Shown: positions 1-7,143, counted from the stretch's first letter. The stretch is DNA of 9,986 nt from Candidatus Altimarinota bacterium (GCA_029939035.1 JAOZTS010000038.1:1-9986), one strand, 5' to 3'. Translations and numbers: made by a program. The notes: generated by a model not told the origin, from the sequence alone.

Positions 1-1454
1 AATTTATCGACCTTGAAAAAAAGAAAGAGAAAAGTGAACAGATTATCAACGAAAGCAAAGAGACGGCAGAGAAGATATCCACAGAAAACGCGGAAAGAGT
101 GGAAAACTTCAAAAAACGGCTTAAAGAAGAGATAACCAAGAGGGAGGAAAGGATTAGTAAAACCAAAAAATCGCTTTCTAACAAGGAAGACAGCATTAAC
201 AAGAAAGAACAAAGGGTAAACGAGACAAAATTAAAAATTGCTACATACAAGGAAGAAACTCAGAGTAAAAAGAATGCCGCAATTCGCGCAGAGGGAGAAA
301 TAAAAGAAAGACTTTCAAAGATAACAGCTCAATCTCCGGAAACAGTAAAAGAGAATATAATAAGAAAGTACGAATCAGAAATAAGAGAAGATGGAAAAAA
401 GAGAGAATCAGACATCCTAGAGGCATTAAAAGAAGACGCACCAAAACAGGCGAAAAAAATACTTATAACTTCTATGCAGCGCCTTTGTTCGCCTACTTCG
501 GTAGAAACAAGAGCTGTCCTTATAAAGGTTCCAAGAGATAATATTAAGGGAAAAATCGTAGGAAAAGGGGGGCGAAACATCCTCGCTCTAGAAGAAGAGT
601 TAGGTGCCGCAATAGTATTTAACGACCTTCCAAACACGATCAGTATCTCAGCATTCAACCTAGTAATAAGGAGAATTGCAGAAAAAACTATTAAAAAACT
701 GATAAAAATCAGAGGCGGAATCGACGAAAACGTAGTAAAAAGAACGGTTAAACTTGCAGAAAAAGAAACAGACGAAGAGCTATACGAAATAGGTAAAAAG
801 GCATTAGAAAAAATGGGAATCCCTTCAAAAGACAAAGATTTCATCAGAACAGTCGGACGCCTCCAGTACAGAACAAGTTACGGACAGAACATTATGAAAC
901 ACTCAATGGAGATTGGATGGCTAGCAACAATGCTTGGAAGCGAAATGGGATTAGACATCGAAACATGTAAAACCGGAGGATTCCTACACGATCTGGGAAA
1001 AGCTATCGACCAAGACCCGAACGTAAAAGACGCACACGATAGGCTCACAAAAGAACTAATGGAAAAATACGGATTCCCGGAAGCAGCAGTACACGCAGCA
1101 TGGACTCACCACGACGCAGAGCCACAAAAAACACCAGAGGCCTTGATAGTAAAAGCGGCTGATGCCGTTTCGGGAGGGCGACCTGGCGCAAGACAAGACT
1201 CAATAGAGAGATATATAGAGCGAATGCGAGCCATAGATGAATCGATAAATTCGTTCGACGGGGTTCAAAAATCATATACTATGTCGGCCGGCAGAGAGGT
1301 TCGTGTATATGTAAATCCAGACAAGGTCACAGACAAAGACATAACAAATATGGCTGAAGACATGGCAAAGACGATCGAAGAAAACGTGGTATATCCAGGT
1401 AAGATAAAAATCAAGGTCGTTAGAAGGACAAAAAGCCTTGAGGTAGCCAAATAA
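1..1454 (+). CDS. rny: Ribonuclease Y, 5'-truncated by window edge
   Basis: Membrane-anchored endoribonuclease that starts bulk mRNA decay. The frame is open from base 3, so the GTG at 99 is very probably internal; 483 codons are visible. Counting from that GTG as residue 1, the order is a Lys/Glu-rich coiled coil (to about 130), a KH RNA-binding domain with the GKGG loop at 155-158, and an HD hydrolase domain with H268, the HD pair H297-D298 (LHDLGKAID), THHD at 336-339 and the family signature ADAVSGGRPGARQ from D355. B. subtilis RNase Y is about 520 residues with its HD pair at 368-369, so roughly 40 N-terminal residues, including the membrane helix, should lie upstream. All metal-binding positions look intact. 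It is followed 18 bases later by a YtxH-type gene, suggesting co-transcription. Stop TAA. The family call is secure; only the 5' end is unknown. Confidence 0.96.
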   Translation, partial: FIDLEKKKEKSEQIINESKETAEKISTENAERVENFKKRLKEEITKREERISKTKKSLSNKEDSINKKEQRVNETKLKIATYKEETQSKKNAAIRAEGEIKERLSKITAQSPETVKENIIRKYESEIREDGKKRESDILEALKEDAPKQAKKILITSMQRLCSPTSVETRAVLIKVPRDNIKGKIVGKGGRNILALEEELGAAIVFNDLPNTISISAFNLVIRRIAEKTIKKLIKIRGGIDENVVKRTVKLAEKETDEELYEIGKKALEKMGIPSKDKDFIRTVGRLQYRTSYGQNIMKHSMEIGWLATMLGSEMGLDIETCKTGGFLHDLGKAIDQDPNVKDAHDRLTKELMEKYGFPEAAVHAAWTHHDAEPQKTPEALIVKAADAVSGGRPGARQDSIERYIERMRAIDESINSFDGVQKSYTMSAGREVRVYVNPDKVTDKDITNMAEDMAKTIEENVVYPGKIKIKVVRRTKSLEVAK

Positions 1455-1460
1455 TAGGGG

Positions 1461-1471
1461 TAAAATATAAT
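1461..1471 (+). promoter_or_regulatory. A/T-rich -10-like sequence just before ytxH-like start
   Basis: TAAAAT at 1461-1466 lies 6 bases before the ATG at 1473, and an overlapping TATAAT lies at 1466-1471. If TAAAAT acts as a -10 box, transcription would start at or next to the A of the ATG, giving a leaderless mRNA. GGGG at 1457-1460 is a poor Shine-Dalgarno match at 12 bases. No -35 box is evident. It may simply be an unstructured A/U-rich ribosome landing site inside an rny operon. Confidence 0.3.
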
Positions 1472-1472
1472 T

Positions 1473-1742
1473 ATGACTAAAGAAGAGAAAAAAAAGAAGA
1501 AGATAGTAGACAAAATTCTAATGGGAGCCATTATCGGTGGTGCCATAGGTTCGGTTTTGGGTGCAACAATTGCGCCTAAGAAAGGAAGTGAAACTCGAAA
1601 AGATATCGCCCAAACGGCTGATAAAGCCAAAAAAGGAGGGTCGAGGATTTTTAAAATAATCAAGAAATGGATACTGGGCAAAAAGGATAAATCCAAAACG
1701 GAAGAAAAAGATCAAAAGCAGATCCCACACGAACATGTTTAA
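1473..1742 (+). CDS. YtxH-type small membrane protein
   Basis: An 89-residue protein with a Lys-rich start (residues 2-10), one glycine-zipper hydrophobic segment at about 15-34, then APKKGSETRKDI, the typical YtxH-family sequence directly after the membrane segment. The remainder is a highly charged cytoplasmic tail (KKWILGKKDKSKTEEKDQ). YtxH proteins are small envelope/stress-associated membrane proteins of unknown biochemical role, so no reaction can be assigned. The gene starts 18 bases after rny and its last 8 bases overlap the start of the VanW gene, so the three are probably one transcript. No clear Shine-Dalgarno site precedes the ATG. The length is usual for the family. Family assignment rests on the glycine-zipper plus APK-G-E-RKDI pattern. 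Confidence 0.8.
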   Translation: MTKEEKKKKKIVDKILMGAIIGGAIGSVLGATIAPKKGSETRKDIAQTADKAKKGGSRIFKIIKKWILGKKDKSKTEEKDQKQIPHEHV

Positions 1743-3534
1743 ATTTAAAAAGGCAGCCGTATCGATAGGAATCGGCTTAAGTATAGGGCTCGTTCTAACA
1801 GCAGGAATCTTTCTGTTGAAATATTCCATTCACGGAAAATTTCCACCAGGAACTGCAATTTCCGGCATAGACGTTTCTTATAAAACGCCTCAGGAAGCAA
1901 CATCGATTTTGGAACAAGCAAGGGACACATACGTAACAACAGAACTCGAAATCACACTTGGTGAAAAGACCGTAAGCCTCACTCCAGAGGAGTTAGGGGT
2001 TGATATACTGGTAAAAGAAACAATCCAAGTTATAAAAGAGACAGATGCCACAAAAGTATCTGTACTCGAGCTCTTTGGACGAAAAAATCAAGACCCAACC
2101 ACAATCAACGTTCTCACGAAAATAGACCACGAAAAACTAATTGCAGTGGTGGAGGAAAGCTTCGAACTTTCAGATATAGCTCCGAAAGAAGCAAGTCTTT
2201 ATATAGAGGAGGGAGTTATTTTGATTGAAGAGGGAGAATCGGGACAGGCTGTAAACGAAGACGAAATAATCGCAATATTAAAAGAATCCGCAAAACAACT
2301 AGTTCCGGAAGAAGTTGTGATTGAGCTGGAAGAAAAAGAACCGGAAATCACAAAAGAAATGCTTGAAGAGCAAATTCCGGAAATCCAAGAAGCCTTGGAG
2401 TTTGAATTCGCGCTTCTTGACCCAATATACAGCGACGACTGGTATGTAAAGCTTATCGACTATATGGACTGGGTTACTTTTGTAGAAAAAGAAGAAGTAA
2501 GTATTGAAAACTTATTAACAGGGGAATCAGAAAAGAAAATAGTTTTGGAAATTGACCAGGACGCCCTGAACATATTTGTAGACGAAGAAATATCGCAGTG
2601 GTTAGACCTGCCAGCAGATCCCGTAAATATTTACTTTGACGAAAACGAAGAGGTTGTAATAGAAGGAAAAGGAAACAATGGCCTAGAAATCCAAAGAGGC
2701 GACCTGAAAAAAGCGATAGAACTGGCAGTAGAAAACCGTATTGCGGAAGTGCCAATCCCAGTTCTCGAAATTGAACCGGAAATCAACATTTCAGAAGAGC
2801 TGCAAGAGCTAGGCGTAGTAGAGAGAATAGGTATCGGACATTCTTCATACTATGGTTCTACAGCAAACAGAGTTCACAATATAAAAACAGCCTCAGCCAA
2901 ACACAACGGAACGCTGGTAGCACCAGGAGAAGAGTTCTCGTTCAACGGCAACCTTGGGGCGGTCGACGGGACAACAGGATACCGAAAAGAATTAGTTATA
3001 AAGCCGGAAGGCACAATACCTGAGTATGGAGGAGGAGTTTGCCAAGTATCGACTACAATGTACCGAGCAGCGCTTCTCACAGGCCTACCAATCACAGAAA
3101 GACACGAACATTCATACGCTGTCTCATACTATTCACAAGTAATGGGTCACGGAATGGACGCGACAATATATCTAGGAGGAGCAAACCTCAAATTCATGAA
3201 CGATACCGAAAACCACATTCTCATCCAGGCTTACACAGTGGACGACTACGAATTATACTTTGTTGTATATGGAACTGACGATGGAAGGTCTGTTGAAATG
3301 GATGGGCCATACACTTCAAATTATCACGGAGCTGGAGCAACAGTTTACATAGACACTGCAACGCTTCCAGTTGGGTCTACAAAACAAGTAGAGGTCTCTC
3401 ACACCGGTTTCAACGTTCTTTGGTATAGATACGTGACAAAAGGAGACGGCGAAGTAATCACGGAAGAAATAACAACGAACTATAGAGCCACCCCGGCAAA
3501 AATCCTCGTGGGAACGGCACCGGTTGCGGAATAG
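1735..3534 (+). CDS. VanW-domain envelope protein with N-terminal membrane anchor
   Basis: A 599-residue protein: a short basic N-terminus, one membrane helix at about 8-29, then an acidic extracytoplasmic region. Residues about 40-345 fit two copies of the putative peptidoglycan-binding fold common before VanW domains (PG_binding_4 type), though this is weaker by eye. The VanW domain runs about 362-515, with the hallmark GGGVCQVSTT at 432-441, ERHEHS at 455-460, GMDATI at 473-478 and a conserved NDTENHILIQA stretch. Residues about 525-595 resemble a degenerate G5-like beta domain. VanW is named from vancomycin-resistance clusters, but its activity is unknown and most homologues are general envelope proteins; no van genes are present here. 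The ATG overlaps the preceding gene by 8 bases and has no Shine-Dalgarno site, so translational coupling is likely. Stop TAG lies 2 bases from the stop of the opposing TPR gene. Confidence 0.92.
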   Translation: MFKFKKAAVSIGIGLSIGLVLTAGIFLLKYSIHGKFPPGTAISGIDVSYKTPQEATSILEQARDTYVTTELEITLGEKTVSLTPEELGVDILVKETIQVIKETDATKVSVLELFGRKNQDPTTINVLTKIDHEKLIAVVEESFELSDIAPKEASLYIEEGVILIEEGESGQAVNEDEIIAILKESAKQLVPEEVVIELEEKEPEITKEMLEEQIPEIQEALEFEFALLDPIYSDDWYVKLIDYMDWVTFVEKEEVSIENLLTGESEKKIVLEIDQDALNIFVDEEISQWLDLPADPVNIYFDENEEVVIEGKGNNGLEIQRGDLKKAIELAVENRIAEVPIPVLEIEPEINISEELQELGVVERIGIGHSSYYGSTANRVHNIKTASAKHNGTLVAPGEEFSFNGNLGAVDGTTGYRKELVIKPEGTIPEYGGGVCQVSTTMYRAALLTGLPITERHEHSYAVSYYSQVMGHGMDATIYLGGANLKFMNDTENHILIQAYTVDDYELYFVVYGTDDGRSVEMDGPYTSNYHGAGATVYIDTATLPVGSTKQVEVSHTGFNVLWYRYVTKGDGEVITEEITTNYRATPAKILVGTAPVAE

Positions 3535-3536
3535 TT

Positions 3537-4292
3537 TTATTTCTTTGCGTCTTGAGCTTCTTTTCTAGCGGCTTTTAAAGTTTTTATATAACCCTTCGCT
3601 TCTTTATTTCCCGGCTCAAGTTCTAATATTTTTCCAACAATCTCCAAGGCTTCGTTGTGATTGCCGAGCTCTGCTTGAAGATCTATCAACAAGAACAAGA
3701 AATCCAAATTATCCTGCTCCATTTCAACAGCTTTGTTTAGAGCAACAACAGCATTGCTTAAATGGCCCAAAGACCTATAGACCTGTGCCAAACTCACGAA
3801 CCTTTGAGGACGCGAAGGGTCCAGATCAACAGCTTTTTGGTACGCAACTTTTGCCTCCTCAAAAAGATTTTGTTGATAAAGAGCGAGTCCGCGGTGGCTG
3901 TAGTGAACGGCCTCTCCGGTAATCTCGCCCAAGCTCTTAAATAGAGCGGCAGCAGCGCTAAACATTTCCTTTTTCATATATAGCATTGCTAGCTTGTGCA
4001 GAGTTTCGGCGTGTAATTCGTTTATAGCCAAGGCCTGCACAAAATACTTAATAGCATCTTCTTCTTTTCCAACCTTCAAGGCTGATTCGGCCTTTTTAGT
4101 TAATTCCTCAATCTCCTCGGATTCGCTTCTAGAAAGCTTTATCGCCTTCTCTGCAAAGTCGTCATCTTCCTTTTCTACTTTTTTAACAGGTTCTTGCGGA
4201 GACTTTTTCTTTTTCCAGTACAAAAACGCCCTCCTGCCAAACACAGAAGTTAATAACAAAAAGCTAAATAATATTGCGAGATATGTCCACAT
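3537..4292 (-). CDS. Membrane-anchored TPR-repeat protein
   Basis: A 251-residue protein with an N-terminal membrane helix (residues 2-18) followed by RRAFLYWKKKK, so the bulk should be cytoplasmic. A charged linker (30-60) leads to about five tetratricopeptide repeats, roughly 61-94, 95-124, 129-162, 163-196 and 197-230. They show the usual A-x-x-x-Y/F and A/L-x-x-D/E-P spacing (AYQKAVDLDPSRPQ, ALNKAVEMEQDN, EIVGKILELEPGN). TPRs bind partner proteins; no catalytic domain is present, so the role is probably scaffolding or assembly, with the partner unknown. It lies 9 bases downstream of ricT on the same strand, so it is likely the last gene of the holB-ricT run. There is no Shine-Dalgarno site; a TAAAAT box 6 bases before ATG may allow independent leaderless expression. 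It converges on the VanW gene with 2 bases between. Confidence 0.87.
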   Translation of the reverse strand: MWTYLAILFSFLLLTSVFGRRAFLYWKKKKSPQEPVKKVEKEDDDFAEKAIKLSRSESEEIEELTKKAESALKVGKEEDAIKYFVQALAINELHAETLHKLAMLYMKKEMFSAAAALFKSLGEITGEAVHYSHRGLALYQQNLFEEAKVAYQKAVDLDPSRPQRFVSLAQVYRSLGHLSNAVVALNKAVEMEQDNLDFLFLLIDLQAELGNHNEALEIVGKILELEPGNKEAKGYIKTLKAARKEAQDAKK

Positions 4293-4298
4293 AGGTAA

Positions 4299-4304
4299 AT
4301 TTTA
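4299..4304 (-). promoter_or_regulatory. TAAAAT -10-like box 6 bases before TPR gene start
   Basis: On the minus strand TAAAAT sits exactly 6 bases before the ATG of the TPR gene and overlaps the TAA stop of ricT. The spacing is the same as before the ytxH-like gene. It is compatible with a leaderless transcript starting at the ATG. No -35 box stands out, and the stop codon itself contributes half the match. Confidence 0.25.
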
Positions 4305-5156
4305 TCTTCTATTTACTGGCGGTTTTTTTAATACTTTATCAATGTCGTCCGGCCCAATAGTAACAGGCTCTCCCTTGTTTTCAGGTTGAACCCTAAGTCT
4401 TTGATTCAGTACGTCCACCGCAAAGACAAAACCACTTTTTTCCGGAGAAACGTTTTTCTTGAACTGAACCGTACTGCCCACTGCAGGGACTTTTTTTCGA
4501 AGCTCTTTATATGCTTCGACTTCATACTTCAAGCAACACAGAAGTTTTCCACAGGCCCCAGAAAGCTTTGAACTTCCTTTGCTTTCCAATCCTTGTTCAC
4601 GAACCATCTCCATATTTATACTCACCAATTTTCCTAAAAAAGTATTACAACAAAGCGCTCTTCCACAACGGCCATATCCGCCAATGTTCTTTGCCTTGTC
4701 TCGAGGCCCAATTTGTCGCAAATGAATTTGTTTTTTCAACGAACGCGCCAGCTCTTTCACAAGATCACGAAAATCCACACGTTCATCGGCCGTAAAAGTA
4801 AAATGAACCTTGCTTCCATCAAAAGAATATCCAACTCTGAAAATATTCATTTCCAGCCCAAGACTCTTTACCAATTTTTTGCAGACTGCAAGCGCACTCT
4901 CGGTCTGTTCCGAGTGACTATCTACTTTCTGCAGATCGTTTGCCGTTGCTCGTCTCAAAACTTTCGAAGTATACAAAATCTTTTCCTCGTCGACAGAAGG
5001 CTGATTTACATATTTTATTACGCCATACTCTTCCTTTTCCTCTTCATCCTTAAAAATAACCTTATCCCCCACGGCAATTCCTCCTTTTCCAGAATCAGGA
5101 ATCTCAAGAAGAGCAGAGGAGTAAGTGCAGTCTATACCGATAACTTTGTTTGCCAT
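4302..5156 (-). CDS. ricT: PSP1-domain regulator RicT (YaaT family)
   Basis: A 284-residue protein of the PSP1/YaaT family. In B. subtilis RicT forms the Y-complex with RicA and RicF, binds [4Fe-4S] clusters and changes RNase Y cleavage of particular mRNAs. Here the PSP1 region (about 60-150, with VGYSFDGSKVHFTFTADERVDFRDLV) is followed by the signature Cys pairs in GRCGRALCCNTFLG (C164, C169, C170) and ACGKLLCCLKYE (C202, C207, C208). All six positions agree with the B. subtilis pattern as I recall it. An N-terminal segment (1-60) precedes and a short basic tail follows. The gene starts 3 bases after the holB stop, so the two are co-transcribed; holB-ricT adjacency is also the B. subtilis arrangement. 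Upstream is TATAAT plus two bases before ATG and no Shine-Dalgarno site. RicA and RicF genes are not in the window. Confidence 0.93.
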   Translation of the reverse strand: MANKVIGIDCTYSSALLEIPDSGKGGIAVGDKVIFKDEEEKEEYGVIKYVNQPSVDEEKILYTSKVLRRATANDLQKVDSHSEQTESALAVCKKLVKSLGLEMNIFRVGYSFDGSKVHFTFTADERVDFRDLVKELARSLKKQIHLRQIGPRDKAKNIGGYGRCGRALCCNTFLGKLVSINMEMVREQGLESKGSSKLSGACGKLLCCLKYEVEAYKELRKKVPAVGSTVQFKKNVSPEKSGFVFAVDVLNQRLRVQPENKGEPVTIGPDDIDKVLKKPPVNRR

Positions 5157-5159
5157 AAA

Positions 5160-6062
5160 TTATAAACTTAACATTAAATTTTCCAGAACCAGTCTTTTGT
5201 TAATATTTCTTTTCAAAAACATACCAGCTTCCTCGATTTTTGAAAGGGTTTTTATGTGTTTCGACGTTTCTGAGTCACCTTCCAAAACTTTGCTACGAAG
5301 CACGTGCGTCAGGATATTCAAAAAAACATTTACTCTTTTTTGCTCAGCAACAAGATCTTCAACGTAAGCAAATCGATCTACACGGTTTTTTGAACGCAAA
5401 AAGTTCTGAACATCTGCATAAATTTTTCTATAATCCGCTAAGGAGTCAGGATTTTCCATTAGGTGAATAGCCTTGCCGGTTTTTCCAAGAGAAAGAAGAC
5501 TAACTTGGTGAATAGTCTCAGCATCTTGATTTGGATATAGCTCCTTCAGCTTTTCTTCCAAATATCGAGCTGAAACATTGCTGAATTTCACAACTCGAGT
5601 TCTCGAAATAAGAGTTGGCAAAAGACCACGAATGTTGTTTGTCGTTAATATAAAAATTGTGTTTGGTGGAGGTTCTTCAAGAACTTTCAAAAAGCTATTC
5701 GCCGCCTCGATAGTCATTCGCTCCACGCTCTGAATAAGGAAAATCTTATATTTAGACTGCCCCGTCATATTTGTTCTCTCAACCAGTTTCCTCACATCCT
5801 CAATCTTTATCGATTCACCGTTCCCTCTCATTTCGACCGTATCAATGTGACTCCCCTGTTGAACCTGGATACAAGTTGGGCACTTATGGCAAAAATTATT
5901 CTCACACTGCAAAATTCCAGCAATTTTCCTGCTTACGGTATGTTTTCCCACACTATTTGGCCCCGCCATCAGATAAGCATGCGACAAATTCCCAGATTCA
6001 ATATCTGACTCGATCTGTTTCAGCTGCTTCTCATGGCCAATAATTGACCAATTATACTTCAT
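5160..6062 (-). CDS. holB: DNA polymerase III delta' subunit (clamp loader)
   Basis: A 300-residue AAA+ clamp-loader protein of the delta'/DnaX family, which helps open and load the sliding clamp at replication forks. Seen in order: HAYLMAGPNSVGKHT with a P-loop at 34-42, a four-Cys zinc module (C53, C58, C61, C64), a degenerate Walker B in KIFLIQSVERM (107-116), AANSFLKVLEEPPPNT, a sensor-1 stretch ILTTNN (138-143), and LISRTRVVKF with the arginine-finger SRT at 153-155 (SRC in the classical family). The P-loop has His where Ser/Thr normally follows Lys and the acidic Walker B pair is missing. This fits delta', which usually does not hydrolyse ATP, rather than DnaX. Full DnaX would also be longer. 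The ATG at 6062 is preceded by AAAGGG at 6 bases. It is the first gene of the holB-ricT-TPR run. Confidence 0.92.
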   Translation of the reverse strand: MKYNWSIIGHEKQLKQIESDIESGNLSHAYLMAGPNSVGKHTVSRKIAGILQCENNFCHKCPTCIQVQQGSHIDTVEMRGNGESIKIEDVRKLVERTNMTGQSKYKIFLIQSVERMTIEAANSFLKVLEEPPPNTIFILTTNNIRGLLPTLISRTRVVKFSNVSARYLEEKLKELYPNQDAETIHQVSLLSLGKTGKAIHLMENPDSLADYRKIYADVQNFLRSKNRVDRFAYVEDLVAEQKRVNVFLNILTHVLRSKVLEGDSETSKHIKTLSKIEEAGMFLKRNINKRLVLENLMLSL

Positions 6063-6068
6063 TTAATG

Positions 6069-6074
6069 CCCTTT
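6069..6074 (-). promoter_or_regulatory. Shine-Dalgarno-like AAAGGG of holB
   Basis: On the minus strand AAAGGG lies 6 bases before the ATG at 6062. It is one of only two genes here with a plausible ribosome-binding site (the other is the kinase) and supports this ATG as the holB start. Confidence 0.5.
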
Positions 6075-6118
6075 ATCTGTTGCCGAACAAGTCTACCATT
6101 GCTAAAATGCTTTTGCCA

Positions 6119-6140
6119 GCCCCGAAGCGAAGCGAGGGGC
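6119..6140. repeat. GC-rich palindrome in holB/cyclophilin divergent spacer
   Basis: GCCCC (6119-6123) pairs with GGGGC (6136-6140) around GAAGCGAAGCGA, itself a tandem GAAGC. There is no T-run on either side, so it does not look like an intrinsic terminator. The composition contrasts with the A/T-rich spacer, and the look is that of a dispersed REP-like element. No confident promoter for either divergent gene could be read in the 131-base spacer (6063-6193). Confidence 0.45.
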
Positions 6141-6158
6141 CTTCTCTACTAAACCAAA

Positions 6159-6171
6159 TGCCCGCAGGGCA
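6159..6171. repeat. Short perfect hairpin upstream of cyclophilin gene
   Basis: TGCCC (6159-6163), loop GCA, GGGCA (6167-6171), ending 22 bases before the cyclophilin ATG. It is followed by ACATTATCC, not a T-run. It could be an operator or leader hairpin, or a REP-like fragment; nothing in the sequence decides this. Confidence 0.35.
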
Positions 6172-6193
6172 ACATTATCCCTAATTCACAACT

Positions 6194-6826
6194 ATGAAAA
6201 AAACAGTAGTAATTCTCGCAATAATTGCGTTAGTAGTACCAATTATAATCGGCTTCGGATTTGGGCAAAAACCTGATACTGAGCAACCACAAGACAAACC
6301 AATAACCATAAAAGAAATGAAATTAGCACCAGAAAGCGGCGACACGATCGCAGTTTTGAAAACAACTCTAGGAGAAGTACGAATGCTTCTCTACACAGAA
6401 GAGGCTCCAGAAACAACAAAAAACTTTATAGAATTAAGCAAAGATGACAAATACGACGGAACAATTTTCCACAGAATCATCGACAATTTCATGATCCAAG
6501 GTGGAGACTTCGAAAACAGAGACGGTACAGGCGGATACAGCTACAATGGTCCAGGAACAAACCTAAAAGATGAATTCGGAGAGGGTCTAGAGCACAAATA
6601 CGGAGCAGTTTCTATGGCAAACGCAGGTCCAAACACAGGAGGAAGCCAATTCTTCATTGTCCAAGCAGCAGCAGGAACAGCATGGCTCAACGGAGCACAC
6701 GCAATCTTCGGATACGTATATGAAGGAATGGACGTCGTTGAAAAAATGGCAGACGTTGAAAAAGACGGAGGAGACAGACCGCTAGAAGACGTTATTCTCG
6801 AAGACGTAACTATCGAAACACTCTAA
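6194..6826 (+). CDS. Membrane-anchored or exported cyclophilin-type peptidyl-prolyl isomerase
   Basis: A 210-residue protein that isomerises Xaa-Pro bonds and helps extracytoplasmic proteins fold. Residues 1-24 are Lys-Lys plus a long hydrophobic segment without a lipobox Cys or a clear cleavage site, so it is probably an uncleaved membrane anchor. A short linker (25-50) leads to a complete cyclophilin domain, about 52-210. Active-site residues equivalent to human CypA are present: R94 in FHRII, F99-M100 and Q102 in NFMIQGGD, the SMANAGPNTGGSQFFIV block with F153-F154, W164-L165 and H169 in HAIFGYV. The single-domain length is typical of bacterial homologues. It has no Shine-Dalgarno site. 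Its stop overlaps the acylphosphatase start in TAATG, so the two are translationally coupled. It is divergent from holB across a 131-base spacer. Confidence 0.95.
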   Translation: MKKTVVILAIIALVVPIIIGFGFGQKPDTEQPQDKPITIKEMKLAPESGDTIAVLKTTLGEVRMLLYTEEAPETTKNFIELSKDDKYDGTIFHRIIDNFMIQGGDFENRDGTGGYSYNGPGTNLKDEFGEGLEHKYGAVSMANAGPNTGGSQFFIVQAAAGTAWLNGAHAIFGYVYEGMDVVEKMADVEKDGGDRPLEDVILEDVTIETL

Positions 6827-7098
6827 TGGAAGAGGCTTTACTCAAAATCACAGGCACCGTCCAAGGCGTGTTTTTCCGAGACAGAACGCAAGAAAAAGCC
6901 CTCGAACTAGAACTCAAGGGCTTCGTGAGGAACATGTCTGACGGCAGTGTTATTGCCTGTGTACAGGGCAAAAAGCACCAAATAGAAGACTTCATAGCTT
7001 GGTGCCACGATGGGCCCACTTTGGCAAAAGTTGACCACGTCGAAGTGACATGGCGCGAGCCTGACGACAACTTCGATTCTTTCGACGTCCAATACTGA
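6826..7098 (+). CDS. acyP: Acylphosphatase
   Basis: A 90-residue cytosolic enzyme of the acylphosphatase family, which hydrolyses acyl phosphates such as 1,3-bisphosphoglycerate or carbamoyl phosphate; its physiological role in bacteria is unclear. The signature GTVQGVFFRDRTQEKA contains the phosphate-binding catalytic R18, and GFVRNMSDGSV contains the catalytic N36. These match R23 and N41 of the human enzyme at the same spacing. The length is the usual 90 or so. Its ATG overlaps the TAA of the cyclophilin gene by one base (TAATG) and lacks a Shine-Dalgarno site, so re-initiation by terminating ribosomes is likely. It is the only gene in the window that ends in TGA; the frame after it stays open for 40 codons to TAA at 7219. 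No intrinsic terminator follows. Confidence 0.95.
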   Translation: MEEALLKITGTVQGVFFRDRTQEKALELELKGFVRNMSDGSVIACVQGKKHQIEDFIAWCHDGPTLAKVDHVEVTWREPDDNFDSFDVQY

Positions 7099-7143
7099 AA
7101 CTTTCAAGCTCGTTTCTCGTTCAATACATCCAAGCCTGACAGC

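Noticed and set aside
329..844. 171-codon minus-strand frame across rny
   Set aside because: Ser/Phe/Ile-rich composition typical of the antisense of Lys/Glu-rich coding DNA; rny on the other strand is unambiguous.
1735..3534. Vancomycin-resistance function for the VanW-domain gene
   Set aside because: No vanA/H/X/S/R-type genes nearby; the VanW domain is widespread in envelope proteins unrelated to resistance.
6078..6174. GGCAACA in both divergent leaders (6168-6174 plus, 6078-6084 minus) as a shared operator
   Set aside because: A 7-base match in 131 bases is close to chance, and the spacing to the two start codons differs (15 and 19 bases).
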